Source: DASSUW01 sp963740605
GTDB lineage: Bacteria; Actinomycetota; Thermoleophilia; Solirubrobacterales; Solirubrobacteraceae
Assembly: GCA_963740605.1 (NCBI GenBank)
Contig: CAVUFC010000018.1
Span: forward strand, 62,001 to 126,000
Direction: 5' to 3'
Length of the DNA: 64,000 bases
Position numbers and translations under genes: made by a program. Positions 48,091 to 57,573 of the stretch are shown here, in pieces. Every line of letters begins with the position of its first letter. Positions within the stretch are counted from its first letter, which is position 1. Below the pieces are notes generated by a model that saw only the letters and a program-made list of their open reading frames with translations, was not told the origin of the DNA and made no database searches.

Positions 48091-48282
48091 ATGGAGCGGC
48101 GCTCAACCCATCCGCTCGTCGATCTGTCCCTGTGCTCTCAGCGAGAGGCGCTCCGGCTGTTCCCCGACCAGGGACATGAGGACACCACGGTCGAGCAGAT
48201 CGCCGACGCGGCGGACATCTCGACCACAACGTTCTGCCGCTACTTCCCCACCAAGGAAGACGTCGTGCTCGCGGCGCTCTGA
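48091..48282 (+). pseudogene. TetR-family N-terminal fragment
   Basis: A 63-residue frame with a complete TetR helix-turn-helix: DTTVEQIADAADISTTTFCR, then YFPTKEDVVLAAL and a stop at 48280-48282. The ligand-binding domain is absent and the following DNA does not encode it. The first residues (MERRSTHPLVDLSLC) are atypical, and the first helix looks partly replaced (QREALRLFPDQGHE). Likely a remnant, although a DNA-binding-only peptide cannot be ruled out. Confidence 0.65.
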
Positions 48283-48378
48283 GCACGCGGACAGAGGGTC
48301 CCGCTCCGAGCAGATAAGGGTGCGAGATACGGGACCCCGCCTGATGTCAGGGCACGGCGGGCGAGCCAGGCTTGCCGC

Positions 48379-48621
48379 ATGCCTCGCTTCCTGGTCCATC
48401 ACCGCCACGAGTCACGCGAGTGTGGCGTCGCCTTCGCGTCTTTCCGAGGGACCAGGAGCGCGCTGCGTCACCAGCCGACGCTCGCCTCGTGCGCGTTCGG
48501 CGGGCATGCGATCTGGTGGACGGTGGACGCACGCGATGAGCAGGACGCACTGCGGTGCCTTCCGTTCTTCATCGCCGAGCGGTCCACCGTCACCAAGGTC
48601 GCCGAAACCGTGATCCCCTAG
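48379..48621 (+). CDS. Conserved small protein, probable alpha/beta-barrel fold
   Basis: An 80-residue protein: MPRFLVHHRHESRECGVAFA, then SCAFGGHAIWWTVDA and FFIAERSTVTKVAETVIP. It looks like a small single-domain protein widespread in actinobacteria (I recall near relatives but no name). The two His and the Cys (HHRHESRECG) are conserved-looking and could bind a metal. It ends 20 bases before the MFS gene. Function unknown. Confidence 0.6.
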   Translation: MPRFLVHHRHESRECGVAFASFRGTRSALRHQPTLASCAFGGHAIWWTVDARDEQDALRCLPFFIAERSTVTKVAETVIP

Positions 48622-48640
48622 TCCTCCCCCAAGGAGAGTC

Positions 48641-50194
48641 GTGCACGCCGAATCCCCGCCGTATCCGCGCCGCCGGCAGGCGCTTGTGGTGCTGGCGCTG
48701 AGCCTGTTCGTGGTCACCGTCGGCAACACCATCCTCAACGTCGCACTGCCGACGATTCGTACCGAGCTCGACGCCGGCTCGAGCCAGCTGCAGTGGATCG
48801 TCGACGCGTACCTGCTGGTCTTCGCCGGCCTGCTGCTGACTGCCGGCAGCCTCGGAGACCGCTTCGGCCGGCGCCGAGCACTGGTCACCGGCCTCGTGGT
48901 GTTTGCGATCGGTTCCGTGTCCGCCGCGATGGCCGACTCGGCGACTGCGCTCATCGCCTCCCGGGCGCTGATGGGGCTCGGGGCCGCCGGGATCATGCCG
49001 ACGACCCTGTCGATCCTGACCAACATCTTCCCGGCGCGTGAGCGCCCGCAGGCGATCGCCGCGTGGGCCGCCGTCTCCGGGCTCGGCATCGCGGTCGGGC
49101 CGATCGTCGGCGGTTGGCTGCTCGAGCACTACTCGTGGAACAGCATCTTCCTGGTCAACCTGCCGGTGATCGCGCTGACCCTGCTCGGCGTCGCGGCGCT
49201 CGTCCCCGAGTCGCGGGATCCCGAGACCCCATCGCTCGACACGGTGGGCGCCGGCCTGTCGATCGCCGGACTGTCGGCGATCGTCTGGGCGCTGATCGAG
49301 GCGCCCGGCCGCGGCTGGGGGTCGCCCGTGATCCTGGCAGCGTTCGTGACGGGTGCGGCGATCATGGCGGCGTTCGTCGCCTGGGAGCGTCGGACCGATC
49401 ACCCCATGCTCGAGGTGAGCGTGTTCCGCAACCTCCGCTTCAGCGCCGCCAGCGTGTCGATCGCGTTCCTCTTCTTCGCCCTGATGGGCGTCGTGTTCCT
49501 GTTGACGTCGTATCTGCAGACGGTGCTCGGTTACGACACGCTCGACACCGGGGTGCGCCTGCTCCCGATCGCCGGCGGCATGATCGTGGCGGCACGTCTC
49601 TCGGTGGTGGTCTCGCAACGTGCCGGCACCAAGGTCGCCGTGGCCGGTGGCCTCGGCACGGTCGCGGTCGCGCTCGCTCAGTTCGCCACGTTCGACGTCG
49701 GCACCGGATACGGACCGATCGCCGCAGCGCTGACGACGATGGGCCTGGGCATCGGGCTCGCCATGTCGCCCGCGACGGAGGCGATCATGGGGGCGCTGCC
49801 GCGGGCGAAGGCCGGCATCGGATCGGCGATGAACGACGTCGTCCGTGAGGTCGGCGGAACCCTCGGTGTCGCCGTGCTGGGCAGCGTGCTCACGAGCGGC
49901 TACGGCTCGGCGATGGACGACCACGTCACGGCACTCCCGGCCTCCGCTGCCGCCGCCGCGACCGACTCGGTCGGCGCTGCCCACGAACTCGCCGCGCAGC
50001 TGGGCGGCAGCGCCGGGCAGCGTCTGCTCGAAGCGTCCAACCTGGCGTTCGTCGACAGCATGGCGACGACCGCGACGCTGGCTGCCGTCGCCGCTGTCGT
50101 CGGCGCCGTCATCGCCTTGGTGCTCCTGCCCGCCCGGTCCGGGACCGCGAGGACACCGGTGAGCGTCGAGGCGATCGAACCAGCGGTCGCCTGA
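48641..50194 (+). CDS. MFS transporter, DHA2 (14-helix, EmrB/QacA-like)
   Basis: A 517-residue membrane protein. GTG 48641 follows AAGGAG. Motif A GSLGDRFGRRRALV lies after helix 2; motif C-type sequence GLGIAVGPIVGGWLLEHYSW lies in helix 5, which marks antiporters. About 14 helices, including VFLLTSYLQTVLGYD. The family exports drugs, dyes or metabolites by proton antiport. The regulator is not clear; a truncated TetR lies 350 bases upstream and may once have controlled it. Confidence 0.92.
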   Translation: MHAESPPYPRRRQALVVLALSLFVVTVGNTILNVALPTIRTELDAGSSQLQWIVDAYLLVFAGLLLTAGSLGDRFGRRRALVTGLVVFAIGSVSAAMADSATALIASRALMGLGAAGIMPTTLSILTNIFPARERPQAIAAWAAVSGLGIAVGPIVGGWLLEHYSWNSIFLVNLPVIALTLLGVAALVPESRDPETPSLDTVGAGLSIAGLSAIVWALIEAPGRGWGSPVILAAFVTGAAIMAAFVAWERRTDHPMLEVSVFRNLRFSAASVSIAFLFFALMGVVFLLTSYLQTVLGYDTLDTGVRLLPIAGGMIVAARLSVVVSQRAGTKVAVAGGLGTVAVALAQFATFDVGTGYGPIAAALTTMGLGIGLAMSPATEAIMGALPRAKAGIGSAMNDVVREVGGTLGVAVLGSVLTSGYGSAMDDHVTALPASAAAAATDSVGAAHELAAQLGGSAGQRLLEASNLAFVDSMATTATLAAVAAVVGAVIALVLLPARSGTARTPVSVEAIEPAVA

Positions 50195-50310
50195 CCTGGG
50201 CACGCCTGGGCGCGGGACCGGTGCTCCGGCCGGCCCCGCCCCTGAGCTTTCCGATTCGACAGAAGGTTGTCTCATGGACCCAAGTACGATCGCGTGGCCT
50301 CGCCGCTCCT

Positions 50311-53223
50311 ATGACCGACGTTCGCGACAGTCTCGTCGGACGCTCTACCGAGGTGGAGGCGATCGATCATGCGCTGACGGCGGCCCGCGGTGGCTCGGTC
50401 ACGCCGCTCGTCATCCAGGGCGAGCCGGGCATCGGCAAGACGCGTCTGCTGACCGAGCTCGTCGCGAGAGCCGACTCCCGCGGGTTCATCGTGCTGGAGG
50501 GCAGTGCGTCGGAGCTGGAGCAGGACCTGCCCTTCTGGGTCTTCGTCGATGCGCTCGACGAGCACGTCGCCGGTCTCGACCCGCGCCTCCTGGCCTCGCT
50601 TCCAGACGTGGTGCAGACCGAGCTCGCGTACGTACTCCCGTCGTTCTCCGCTCCTTCATCCGGTGGCGGCCAGGTCGTGGCGGACGAGCGCTACCGAGCG
50701 CATCGCGCCGTGCGGGAGCTGCTCACTGGGCTCGCCGCGACGCAATCGCTCGTCCTCGTCCTTGATGACGTCCACTGGGCGGACGCTGCGTCGGTCGACC
50801 TGATCGCCGCGCTGATCCGCAGCCCCCCGAGCGCTGCCGTGCTGCTGGCGATGGCCGTGCGGCCGCGGCAGTCTCCCGACCGGTTGGCTGCGGCCTTCGA
50901 GCGCGCCGACCGCCACGGCGCGCTCACCCGGCTGCACGTTGGCGGACTGCCGCGGGAGGCGGCAGGCGTGCTTCTCGGACCTGCGGTGGGGCGCGAGCGA
51001 GCCGACCGTCTGTACGAGGAGGCCGGTGGCAACCCGTTCTACCTCGAGCAACTCGCGCGTTCGCAGGGCACATTCGTCGGCGGTCGCTCCGGTCTCGACG
51101 GGGCCGCGCTCGAGGCGGTCGGTGTGCCCGCTGCCGTGATCGCGTCGCTCGGTGAGGAGCTCGCCCTGCTCTCCGCAGGCACGCGCTCGGTACTCCACGG
51201 CGCGTCCGTGGCCGGTGACTCGTTCGAGCCGGAGCTTGCCGCCGCGGGGGCGGGCGTCGACGTAGGTGACGCGATGGAGGCGTTCGACGAGCTGCTCGCC
51301 GTCGGCCTCATCAGGCCGACGGACGTGCCCCGGCGGTTCCGCTTCCGCCACCCGCTCGTACGGCGCGCGGTGTATGAGAGCGCCCCGGGCGGTTGGCTGC
51401 TCGGCGCCCACGAGCGCTGCGCGGCTGAGCTGGCCGCCCGAGGCGCGCCGGCATCGGCACGTGCGCACCACGTCGAGTACTCCGCCCGCCACGGCGACCT
51501 CGATGCGATCGCCGTGCTCACAGAAGCCGGCAGCGCGGCGACGCTGCGCGCCCCGGCCAGCGCGGCAGGTTGGTTCAGTGCCGCCGTTCGCCTGATGCCG
51601 GAGTCCGCGACCGTCGACCAACGGATCGGGTTGTTGCTGGCGCGGGCGCGCGCTCTGGCGGCGGAGGGCCGCCTGGTGGAAAGCCACGCTGACCTGCTCG
51701 GCAGCATCGCGCTCGTCCCGGCGGACGCGGTGAGCCTGCGCGTCAACCTCACGGCCGCGTGCGCAGGAGTCGAGCGGCTGCTCGGCCGCCACCAAGAGGC
51801 GCACGCGCGACTGCTTGCCGGTCTCGATGAACTCCCCGACCAGCGCACGGGCGACGCGGTCGCGTTGATGATCGAGCTCGCGGTCGACAGTCTGTTCCGC
51901 GCGGAGCCTGAGGCCGTCTGCGACTGGAGCGGCCGCGCACTTCAGGCTTCGCGCGAGCTCGGCGAACGTCCCCTTGTCGCGGCGTCAACCGCGATGCTCG
52001 CGCTCGGCCGGGCGGTCGCCGGCACGATCCCGGACGCGATCGCGGCGTACGAGCAAGCCACGGTGCTGCTCGCCGCTATGCCCGACGAGGAACTCGGCAC
52101 GCGTGTGGACGCCGCCGCCTACCTTGCTTCCGCGGCGACCTACCTGGACCGTTACGACGAGGCGGTGGCCCACGCCGAGCGCGCCCTCCGTCTCGGCCGC
52201 GCAGCCGGCCACCTGCACCCGACGCTCCTGCCTGCCCTCGGAGCGGCGCACTTCCTCCGGGGAAGGCTGGACGACGCCGCGAGGGTGCTCGACGACGGCA
52301 TGGAGGCGGCACGCCTGGCCGGCATCATGCAGGGCATGGCGTGGATGCTGCGCAACCGCGCGCTGCTCCTCACGACAACCGGCGATGTCGAAGCTGCGCT
52401 CGAGATGGCCGAAGAGGCGCTGGAGTTGACCCGTCGTCTGGACGAGAGCGTTCTCTCGGCCTGGGCGGCGATGGTCGTCGCCCGCGCGGCCGTCATGGCC
52501 GGTCGCGGGACGCGGGCGCTTGAGGTCCTGGTCCCGCCCGACGGCGCCGACGTCCTGGCGGCGATCCCCGGCGCGTGGCGAGGCATCGGCTTCGTCGCAC
52601 TCGCGACGGCCTACGCCGAGGCCGGCCGCCCCGATGACGCGGCTCGCACGGTTGCGGCGGCCGAAGCGCACGCCGCCTCGCTGGGGCTCCCATTGGCCGC
52701 CGCATGGGCGCACCATGCTGCCGCCGCGGTTGCGCTGCAGAACGGCGAGTACGCACGCGCCTCCGAACGTGCCCTGGCATCCGCCGCGGCATCCGAGGAG
52801 ATCGGGGTCGTCGTCGAGGCGGCGCTGGCGCGAGTGCTCGCCGGGCGGGCGCTCGCCGCCGGCGGTGACGAAGACGCGGGGGTTGCCCAGCTCGAGCAGG
52901 CGGCCGCGACCTTCGCGCAGGCTGGTGCAGTGCGGCATCGCGACGCGGCGGAGCAGCGCCTGCGCGGACTCGGTCGGCGGGTGCACCGGCGCTCACGACC
53001 GGGCTCGGTACAGGACGGCAACGGCCTCGCCGCCCTCACCACACGCGAGCAGGAGATCGCTCGCCTGGTGGTCGACCGCCGGACCAACCCGGAGATCGCG
53101 GCGGAGCTGTTCCTCAGCCCGAAGACCGTGGAGACGCACCTGCGCAACATCTTCCGCAAGGTGTCCGTCACGTCCCGCGTGGAGCTCGCGCGCGCCGTCG
53201 AACGGGCCGATCGGCAGATCTGA
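50311..53223 (+). CDS. Large LuxR-family (LAL/MalT-like) ATPase regulator
   Basis: A 970-residue regulator. The STAND/AAA domain has Walker A GEPGIGKT (37-44) and Walker B LVLVLDDVHWADAASVDL. The middle (about 400-880) is TPR-like. The LuxR helix-turn-helix (about 907-960) reads LTTREQEIARLVVDRRTNPE, FLSPKTVETHLRNIFRKV. Start ATG 50311 is chosen since the protein matches from there (DVRDSLVGRSTEVEAIDHAL); an upstream in-frame start exists at 50221. LAL proteins need ATP and an inducer to activate transcription. It precedes the creatine island and may respond to its metabolites. Confidence 0.9.
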   Translation: MTDVRDSLVGRSTEVEAIDHALTAARGGSVTPLVIQGEPGIGKTRLLTELVARADSRGFIVLEGSASELEQDLPFWVFVDALDEHVAGLDPRLLASLPDVVQTELAYVLPSFSAPSSGGGQVVADERYRAHRAVRELLTGLAATQSLVLVLDDVHWADAASVDLIAALIRSPPSAAVLLAMAVRPRQSPDRLAAAFERADRHGALTRLHVGGLPREAAGVLLGPAVGRERADRLYEEAGGNPFYLEQLARSQGTFVGGRSGLDGAALEAVGVPAAVIASLGEELALLSAGTRSVLHGASVAGDSFEPELAAAGAGVDVGDAMEAFDELLAVGLIRPTDVPRRFRFRHPLVRRAVYESAPGGWLLGAHERCAAELAARGAPASARAHHVEYSARHGDLDAIAVLTEAGSAATLRAPASAAGWFSAAVRLMPESATVDQRIGLLLARARALAAEGRLVESHADLLGSIALVPADAVSLRVNLTAACAGVERLLGRHQEAHARLLAGLDELPDQRTGDAVALMIELAVDSLFRAEPEAVCDWSGRALQASRELGERPLVAASTAMLALGRAVAGTIPDAIAAYEQATVLLAAMPDEELGTRVDAAAYLASAATYLDRYDEAVAHAERALRLGRAAGHLHPTLLPALGAAHFLRGRLDDAARVLDDGMEAARLAGIMQGMAWMLRNRALLLTTTGDVEAALEMAEEALELTRRLDESVLSAWAAMVVARAAVMAGRGTRALEVLVPPDGADVLAAIPGAWRGIGFVALATAYAEAGRPDDAARTVAAAEAHAASLGLPLAAAWAHHAAAAVALQNGEYARASERALASAAASEEIGVVVEAALARVLAGRALAAGGDEDAGVAQLEQAAATFAQAGAVRHRDAAEQRLRGLGRRVHRRSRPGSVQDGNGLAALTTREQEIARLVVDRRTNPEIAAELFLSPKTVETHLRNIFRKVSVTSRVELARAVERADRQI

Positions 53224-53259
53224 TCCGACTTGGGGGGGTCTGACGGGCTTGCCGTGTGC

Positions 53260-54741
53260 TCACCGCCGTGCGCGGAGCGCGATGAAGAAGTCCACGCGTG
53301 TCTCCATGTCGGCGAGGCTGCGGCCGGTCAGCTCCTCGACGCGAGCGAGCCGCAGCCGCAAGGTGTTCACGTGTACGTGGAGCGCGTCCGCCGTGTGCTG
53401 GTACGCGCCGCCCGACTCGAGGAAGAGCCCCAGCGTCGGTATCAGCTGGGTGTGGCGCCGGCGATCGTGCTCGATGATCGGGCGTAGCAGCGCGTCGCGG
53501 AACTGCGCGACGACGCTCTCGTCCTGCAGTGCGAGCAGCGCCGCGTGAGAGCCCACCTCCGCGTACATGGCCACGCCCGTCGCACCGCGCGTTGCGAACT
53601 GGCAGGCCTGCTGGGCCTCGATCAATCCGCGGCGCAGATCCTGCACGCCGCCCGCGAGGCCGCCGACGCCGACGGCCGACCCGGGGCCGAGCGCGGAGCG
53701 AATCGTGAGGGCGACGTCCCGCAACCCGCCGGCCGGGTCCCGCAAGCCGAGCATCGCCACGATCTGCAGACCCTTGACCGCGGCCACGCTCGGGACCCCG
53801 AGGCTCGCGAGCAGCGGTTCGAGCGTCGCGAGGCCGCCCTCGACATCGGCCGTCTCACAGACGATCGTCGCGAGGGGAGCCGACGGGTCGAGCCCGAATG
53901 CTTCGAGTCTCGCCGTCGCGGCCGGAAGCTGGGCGGCTCCTGCGGCGACGAGGTCGACCAGCTCAGCGGCGAAGCGGCGCTCGCTCTCGCGGACGGCGAC
54001 GTCGCGCTGCAGCTCGATGGCCAGAAAGGACACGGCCTGCTCGATCGCCGAGCGCGCGGTCGCCGAGAGACCTTCGATCTCGCCCTCGAGCACGAGCCAT
54101 GCATCGACGTCGGTCGGGACGATCGGCACGACCGACCACCCGGGCAGTCCCTCCTGGTCGGGAGCGGTGACCGCGGCGACGAGCTCGGCGGACGGGTCGC
54201 CACCGCTTGCGGCGAGAAGCCCGCGCCGGCGCTCGGCGACCCAGGCGCAACCCGGACGGTGACGGGCGAGCACTCGCAGCACCCCACGGATCCCCTGCCG
54301 CTCCTGCGCCGCCCTGACCAGCTGCTCATTGCGGTCCTGGGCCTCCAGCAGCTCGCGTTCGCGGTCCTCCACGTAGTGCTCGACGAACGTCTCGATGACC
54401 GCGATGAACGGCACGTGATCCGGAATCGCGAACAGCGTGAGGCCGTGCTCGGTGCACGCGTCCACGAGCGCGGGCGGCACAGCCGGGACGAGCGCGCTGG
54501 GACCGAACCCGACGGCCGCCGCGCCGGCTCCAGCGAGGCCCGCGGCGAAGACCTGTGGGGACGATCCGGCCCAGAACCAGATCCCGGCGCTGAGCACGAC
54601 CTCGTCGCCGCGCAGGTAGGACGACGGGTCGGGCATCTCGCTCGAATGCACCCACCTGATGACGCGGTCCAGGTCGCCGCCTACCAGGGCCTCGAGCTCG
54701 AGCTCGCGATGCGCGAGCAACTCAGCCACCGTCAACGGCAA
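53260..54741 (-). CDS. PucR-family regulator of the creatinase operon
   Basis: A 493-residue protein. The start is TTG 54741: GGAGG lies nine bases upstream and the family's usual N-terminus (PLTVAELLAHRELELEALVG) begins there; the upstream TTG at 54786 would add 15 unusual residues. The N-terminal PucR domain includes WVHSSEMPDPSSYLRGDEVVL; a GGDEF-like middle follows; the C-terminal HTH_30 region reads TLGLFLESGGAYQHTADALH, VHVNTLRLRLARVEELTGR. PucR proteins often activate purine, ureide or amine catabolism. Divergent from creatinase. Confidence 0.9.
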   Translation of the reverse strand: MPLTVAELLAHRELELEALVGGDLDRVIRWVHSSEMPDPSSYLRGDEVVLSAGIWFWAGSSPQVFAAGLAGAGAAAVGFGPSALVPAVPPALVDACTEHGLTLFAIPDHVPFIAVIETFVEHYVEDRERELLEAQDRNEQLVRAAQERQGIRGVLRVLARHRPGCAWVAERRRGLLAASGGDPSAELVAAVTAPDQEGLPGWSVVPIVPTDVDAWLVLEGEIEGLSATARSAIEQAVSFLAIELQRDVAVRESERRFAAELVDLVAAGAAQLPAATARLEAFGLDPSAPLATIVCETADVEGGLATLEPLLASLGVPSVAAVKGLQIVAMLGLRDPAGGLRDVALTIRSALGPGSAVGVGGLAGGVQDLRRGLIEAQQACQFATRGATGVAMYAEVGSHAALLALQDESVVAQFRDALLRPIIEHDRRRHTQLIPTLGLFLESGGAYQHTADALHVHVNTLRLRLARVEELTGRSLADMETRVDFFIALRARR

Positions 54742-54757
54742 CTGGAGGAACCTCCAG
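54742..54757. promoter_or_regulatory. Palindrome covering the PucR ribosome-binding site
   Basis: CTGGAGG-AA-CCTCCAG, a perfect palindrome with seven-base arms, directly before the TTG start of PucR on the minus strand. Its left arm on that strand is the GGAGG ribosome site, so the mRNA hairpin would hide it; as DNA it is also a good operator. On the minus strand TACGAT lies at 54768-54763. Confidence 0.55.
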
Positions 54758-54786
54758 GATTCATCGTATAAGTCTATAGGTTGCAA

Positions 54787-54818
54787 CGCTTCACACGAAG
54801 CGGGACGGCTTCGATACT
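54787..54818 (+). promoter_or_regulatory. Putative promoter of the creatinase operon with inverted repeat
   Basis: TTCACA (54790-54795), 17 bases, GATACT (54813-54818). The inverted repeat CGCTTC-ACAC-GAAGCG (54787-54802) covers the -35 box and a third half site GGCTTCG follows (54807-54813). A candidate PucR binding site. Confidence 0.5.
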
Positions 54819-54853
54819 CGGATCCCCGAATCGCGCTCGAGGAGAGGGAGACG

Positions 54854-56080
54854 ATGGCTGTCGTGCATGGGGCCGAACGCCCGCAGGTGATTCACATCCC
54901 CAACGGGGATCCGGTGACGCCGATGTTCTCGGCCCAGGAGATGGAGCGCCGCGTGCGCGGCCTGCGCACAGTCATGGAGGAGTCGCGCGTCGACGCGAGC
55001 CTGTTCACGTCGATCCACAACATCAACTACTTCGCCGACTTCCTGTACTGCACGTTCGGGCGCACGTACGGCCTCGTGGTCACGGCCGGCGGTCAGACGT
55101 CGATCAGCGCGAACATCGACGGCGGGCAGCCCTACCGGCGCACGTTCGGCGAGAACGTCGTCTACACCGACTGGCAGCGGGACAACTACTTCCGCGCCGC
55201 GGCCGGGCTGCTGCACGGCGTCCGCAGGCTCGGCGTCGAGTTCGACCACCTCACGCTCGAGCGCCGGGCCACGCTCGAGGCGGAACTCCCCGGCGTCGAG
55301 CTCGTCGACATCAGCCCTCCCGCGATGGCGCTGCGGATGGTCAAGTCGGCGGAGGAGATCGCCGTCATCCGCAACGGCGCACGGATCGCCGACATCGGTG
55401 GCGCCGCCTGCGTCGAGGCGATCGGGGACGGCGTCCCCGAGTACGAGGTCGCGCTGCACGCGACGCAGGCGATGGTGCGCGAGATCGCGAGGACCTATCC
55501 GCACGCCGAGCTGATGGACACGTGGACGTGGTTCCAGTCCGGGATCAACACCGACGGCGCCCACAACCCGGTGACGACGCGCCGCATCGGGCGAGGGGAC
55601 ATCCTCAGCCTCAACTGCTTCCCGATGATCCAGGGCTACTACACGGCGCTGGAGCGCACGCTGTTCTTCGAGTCCTGCGACGAGCGCTCACTGGAGCTCT
55701 GGGAGGTCAACTGCGCGGTTCACCGCCGCGGACTCGAGCTGATCCGACCCGGGGCCCGCTGCGGCGACATCGCCACGGAGCTGAACGAGATCTACGCCGC
55801 GCACGACCTCCTGCACTACCGGACGTTCGGTTACGGCCACTCGTTCGGCGTCCTCTCGCACTACTACGGGCGCGAAGCCGGGCTCGAGCTGCGCGAGGAC
55901 ATCGACACGATCCTCGAGCCCGACATGGTCGTGTCGATGGAGCCGATGATCATGCTGCCGGAGGGCGAGCCGGGGGCGGGCGGCTATCGGGAGCACGACA
56001 TCTTGGTCGTGACGGAAGACGGGGCGGAGGACATCACCGGGTTCCCATACGGGCCCGAGGACAACATCGTCGGCGCCTGA
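54854..56080 (+). CDS. Creatinase (creatine amidinohydrolase, EC 3.5.3.3)
   Basis: A 408-residue M24-fold enzyme that hydrolyses creatine to sarcosine and urea. It tracks the Pseudomonas creatinase through much of its length as I recall it: SISANIDGGQPYRR, VYTDWQRDNYF, VPEYEVALHATQAMVR, MDTWTWFQSGINTDGAHNPV, YRTFGYGHSFG and VVSMEPMIMLPEG. His237, Glu267 and Glu363 align to the catalytic His232, Glu262 and Glu358 at a constant offset of five. Creatinase lacks metal ligands of true M24 peptidases, and so does this one. RBS GAGAGGGAG. The operon continues with a permease and creatininase. Confidence 0.93.
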   Translation: MAVVHGAERPQVIHIPNGDPVTPMFSAQEMERRVRGLRTVMEESRVDASLFTSIHNINYFADFLYCTFGRTYGLVVTAGGQTSISANIDGGQPYRRTFGENVVYTDWQRDNYFRAAAGLLHGVRRLGVEFDHLTLERRATLEAELPGVELVDISPPAMALRMVKSAEEIAVIRNGARIADIGGAACVEAIGDGVPEYEVALHATQAMVREIARTYPHAELMDTWTWFQSGINTDGAHNPVTTRRIGRGDILSLNCFPMIQGYYTALERTLFFESCDERSLELWEVNCAVHRRGLELIRPGARCGDIATELNEIYAAHDLLHYRTFGYGHSFGVLSHYYGREAGLELREDIDTILEPDMVVSMEPMIMLPEGEPGAGGYREHDILVVTEDGAEDITGFPYGPEDNIVGA

Positions 56081-56091
56081 TTGGGGTCTGG

Positions 56092-57573
56092 ATGGAACCG
56101 CAACGACACAGTGAGCTCGAGGAGGCGCTGCGGCTCGAGCGCCACAACAGCATCGAACCCGTGCCTGACGAGTATCGCGACGCCACGCCCCTCGACCAGA
56201 CCTGGATCTGGGCCGGCGCGAACATCGCGCCGATCAACTGGGTGCTCGGGGCACTCGGGATCGTGCTGGGACTGGGGTTCCGGGACACGGTGCTCGCGCT
56301 GGCGCTGGGCAACCTCGTCGGGATGGGCCTGTTCGGTCTGTTCGTGCTGATGGGCCAACGCACCGGCACGACGCAGATGGTGATGTCGCGGAGCGCGTTC
56401 GGGCGCCGCGGCGCCTACCTGCCGGCGTTCTTCCAGCTCGTCATCCCGACCGGGTGGATCGCGATCAACACGTGGATCATCCTCGAGCTGAGCGCAACGC
56501 TGTTCGAGAAGATCGGCATCCCGGGGACCGGTACCACCAAGGTCATCCTCGTGCTGGTGATCATGGCCGTCCAGGTCGGCCTCGCGACGCTGGGCTTCTA
56601 CGCGATCCGGACCTTCGAGAAGTGGACGGTTCCGGTGACGCTGATCGTGCTCGTCGCCATGTCGATCGTCGCGTGGACTCGGAGCGGCATCGACTGGAAC
56701 TTCGCGGGCGAGGCGCACGGTGCCGCGCGCTGGACGGCGATCAGCCAGCTGATGACCGCGATCGGCATCGGCTGGGGCATCGGCTGGCTGCCGTACTCGG
56801 CGGACTACTCGCGCTTCGTCCCGCGCAGCACCAGCCGCCGGCGGTTGTTCCTCGCGGCTTCACTCGGCCAGTTCGTGCCGGTGATGTGGCTCGGCGTGCT
56901 CGGTGCGTCGATCGCGACCACGGGCACCGGCGCGGATCCCGCCGTGATCATCGTCCAGACGTTCGGCGTGCTGTCGATCCCTGTCCTGCTGCTCGTGATC
57001 CACGGACCGATCGCTACGAACATCCTCAACGTGTACTCGATGTCGGTCGCCGCTCTCGCGCTCGACGTGAAGATTCCGCGGCACATCCTTTCGGTTGTGG
57101 TCGGCGTCGTGGCGACAGCGTTCACGATCGTCCTCGTCTTCGCGGGCGATATCGCCACGAACATCGACTCGTGGCTGGCCGGCGTGGTCGCCTGGGTCAG
57201 TCCCTGGGCCGCGATCATGTTCGTGCACTACTACGTGATCCGCCGGCAGGACCTCGACGTCGCGGCGCTCTACCAGCCTCCGCGCGGGTCGCGCGTCGGC
57301 GACGTCAACTGGGCCGCTGTCGGATCGCTCGTCGTCGGGCTCGTCGTGACCTGGATGTTCCTCTACGGACTGGTCGGGCCCCTGCAGGGCCCGATCGCGC
57401 GGGCGCTCAACGGCGTCGACCTGTCATGGGCGGCCGGCCTGCTCCTGACCGGCGGGCTCTACTACGCCCTGTGCCGCCTCGGGGTCGCGGCGCCGCGCGT
57501 TGCGGCCAGCGAGCGATTCACCTCCGCCGCGCCGGCGATCGCGGAGACCCCGACGGACGCGGGCGTGCGATGA
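56092..57573 (+). CDS. NCS1-family permease (nucleobase/guanidino-type)
   Basis: A 493-residue membrane protein with 12 helices. The NCS1 pattern is clear: EPVPDEYRDATPLDQTWIWA, GANIAPINWVLGALGIVLGL, GQRTGTTQMVMSRSAFGRRG, and IGWGIGWLPYSADYSRFVPR with the sodium-site Ser/Asp-Tyr. Known members carry nucleobases, hydantoin or cytosine; some actinobacterial ones sit with creatinase. Here creatine or creatinine is the likely cargo because it lies between creatinase and creatininase. Overlaps creatininase by ATGA. Confidence 0.88.
   Translation: MEPQRHSELEEALRLERHNSIEPVPDEYRDATPLDQTWIWAGANIAPINWVLGALGIVLGLGFRDTVLALALGNLVGMGLFGLFVLMGQRTGTTQMVMSRSAFGRRGAYLPAFFQLVIPTGWIAINTWIILELSATLFEKIGIPGTGTTKVILVLVIMAVQVGLATLGFYAIRTFEKWTVPVTLIVLVAMSIVAWTRSGIDWNFAGEAHGAARWTAISQLMTAIGIGWGIGWLPYSADYSRFVPRSTSRRRLFLAASLGQFVPVMWLGVLGASIATTGTGADPAVIIVQTFGVLSIPVLLLVIHGPIATNILNVYSMSVAALALDVKIPRHILSVVVGVVATAFTIVLVFAGDIATNIDSWLAGVVAWVSPWAAIMFVHYYVIRRQDLDVAALYQPPRGSRVGDVNWAAVGSLVVGLVVTWMFLYGLVGPLQGPIARALNGVDLSWAAGLLLTGGLYYALCRLGVAAPRVAASERFTSAAPAIAETPTDAGVR

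Noticed and set aside
50221..50310. Upstream start of the large LuxR regulator
   Set aside because: The 30 extra residues lack similarity to the family; kept ATG 50311, though no strong ribosome site decides it.
54781..56089. Extension of the NCS1 permease frame upstream through the creatinase gene
   Set aside because: The residues before 56092 are Arg/His-rich nonsense; the protein family begins at the ATG 56092.
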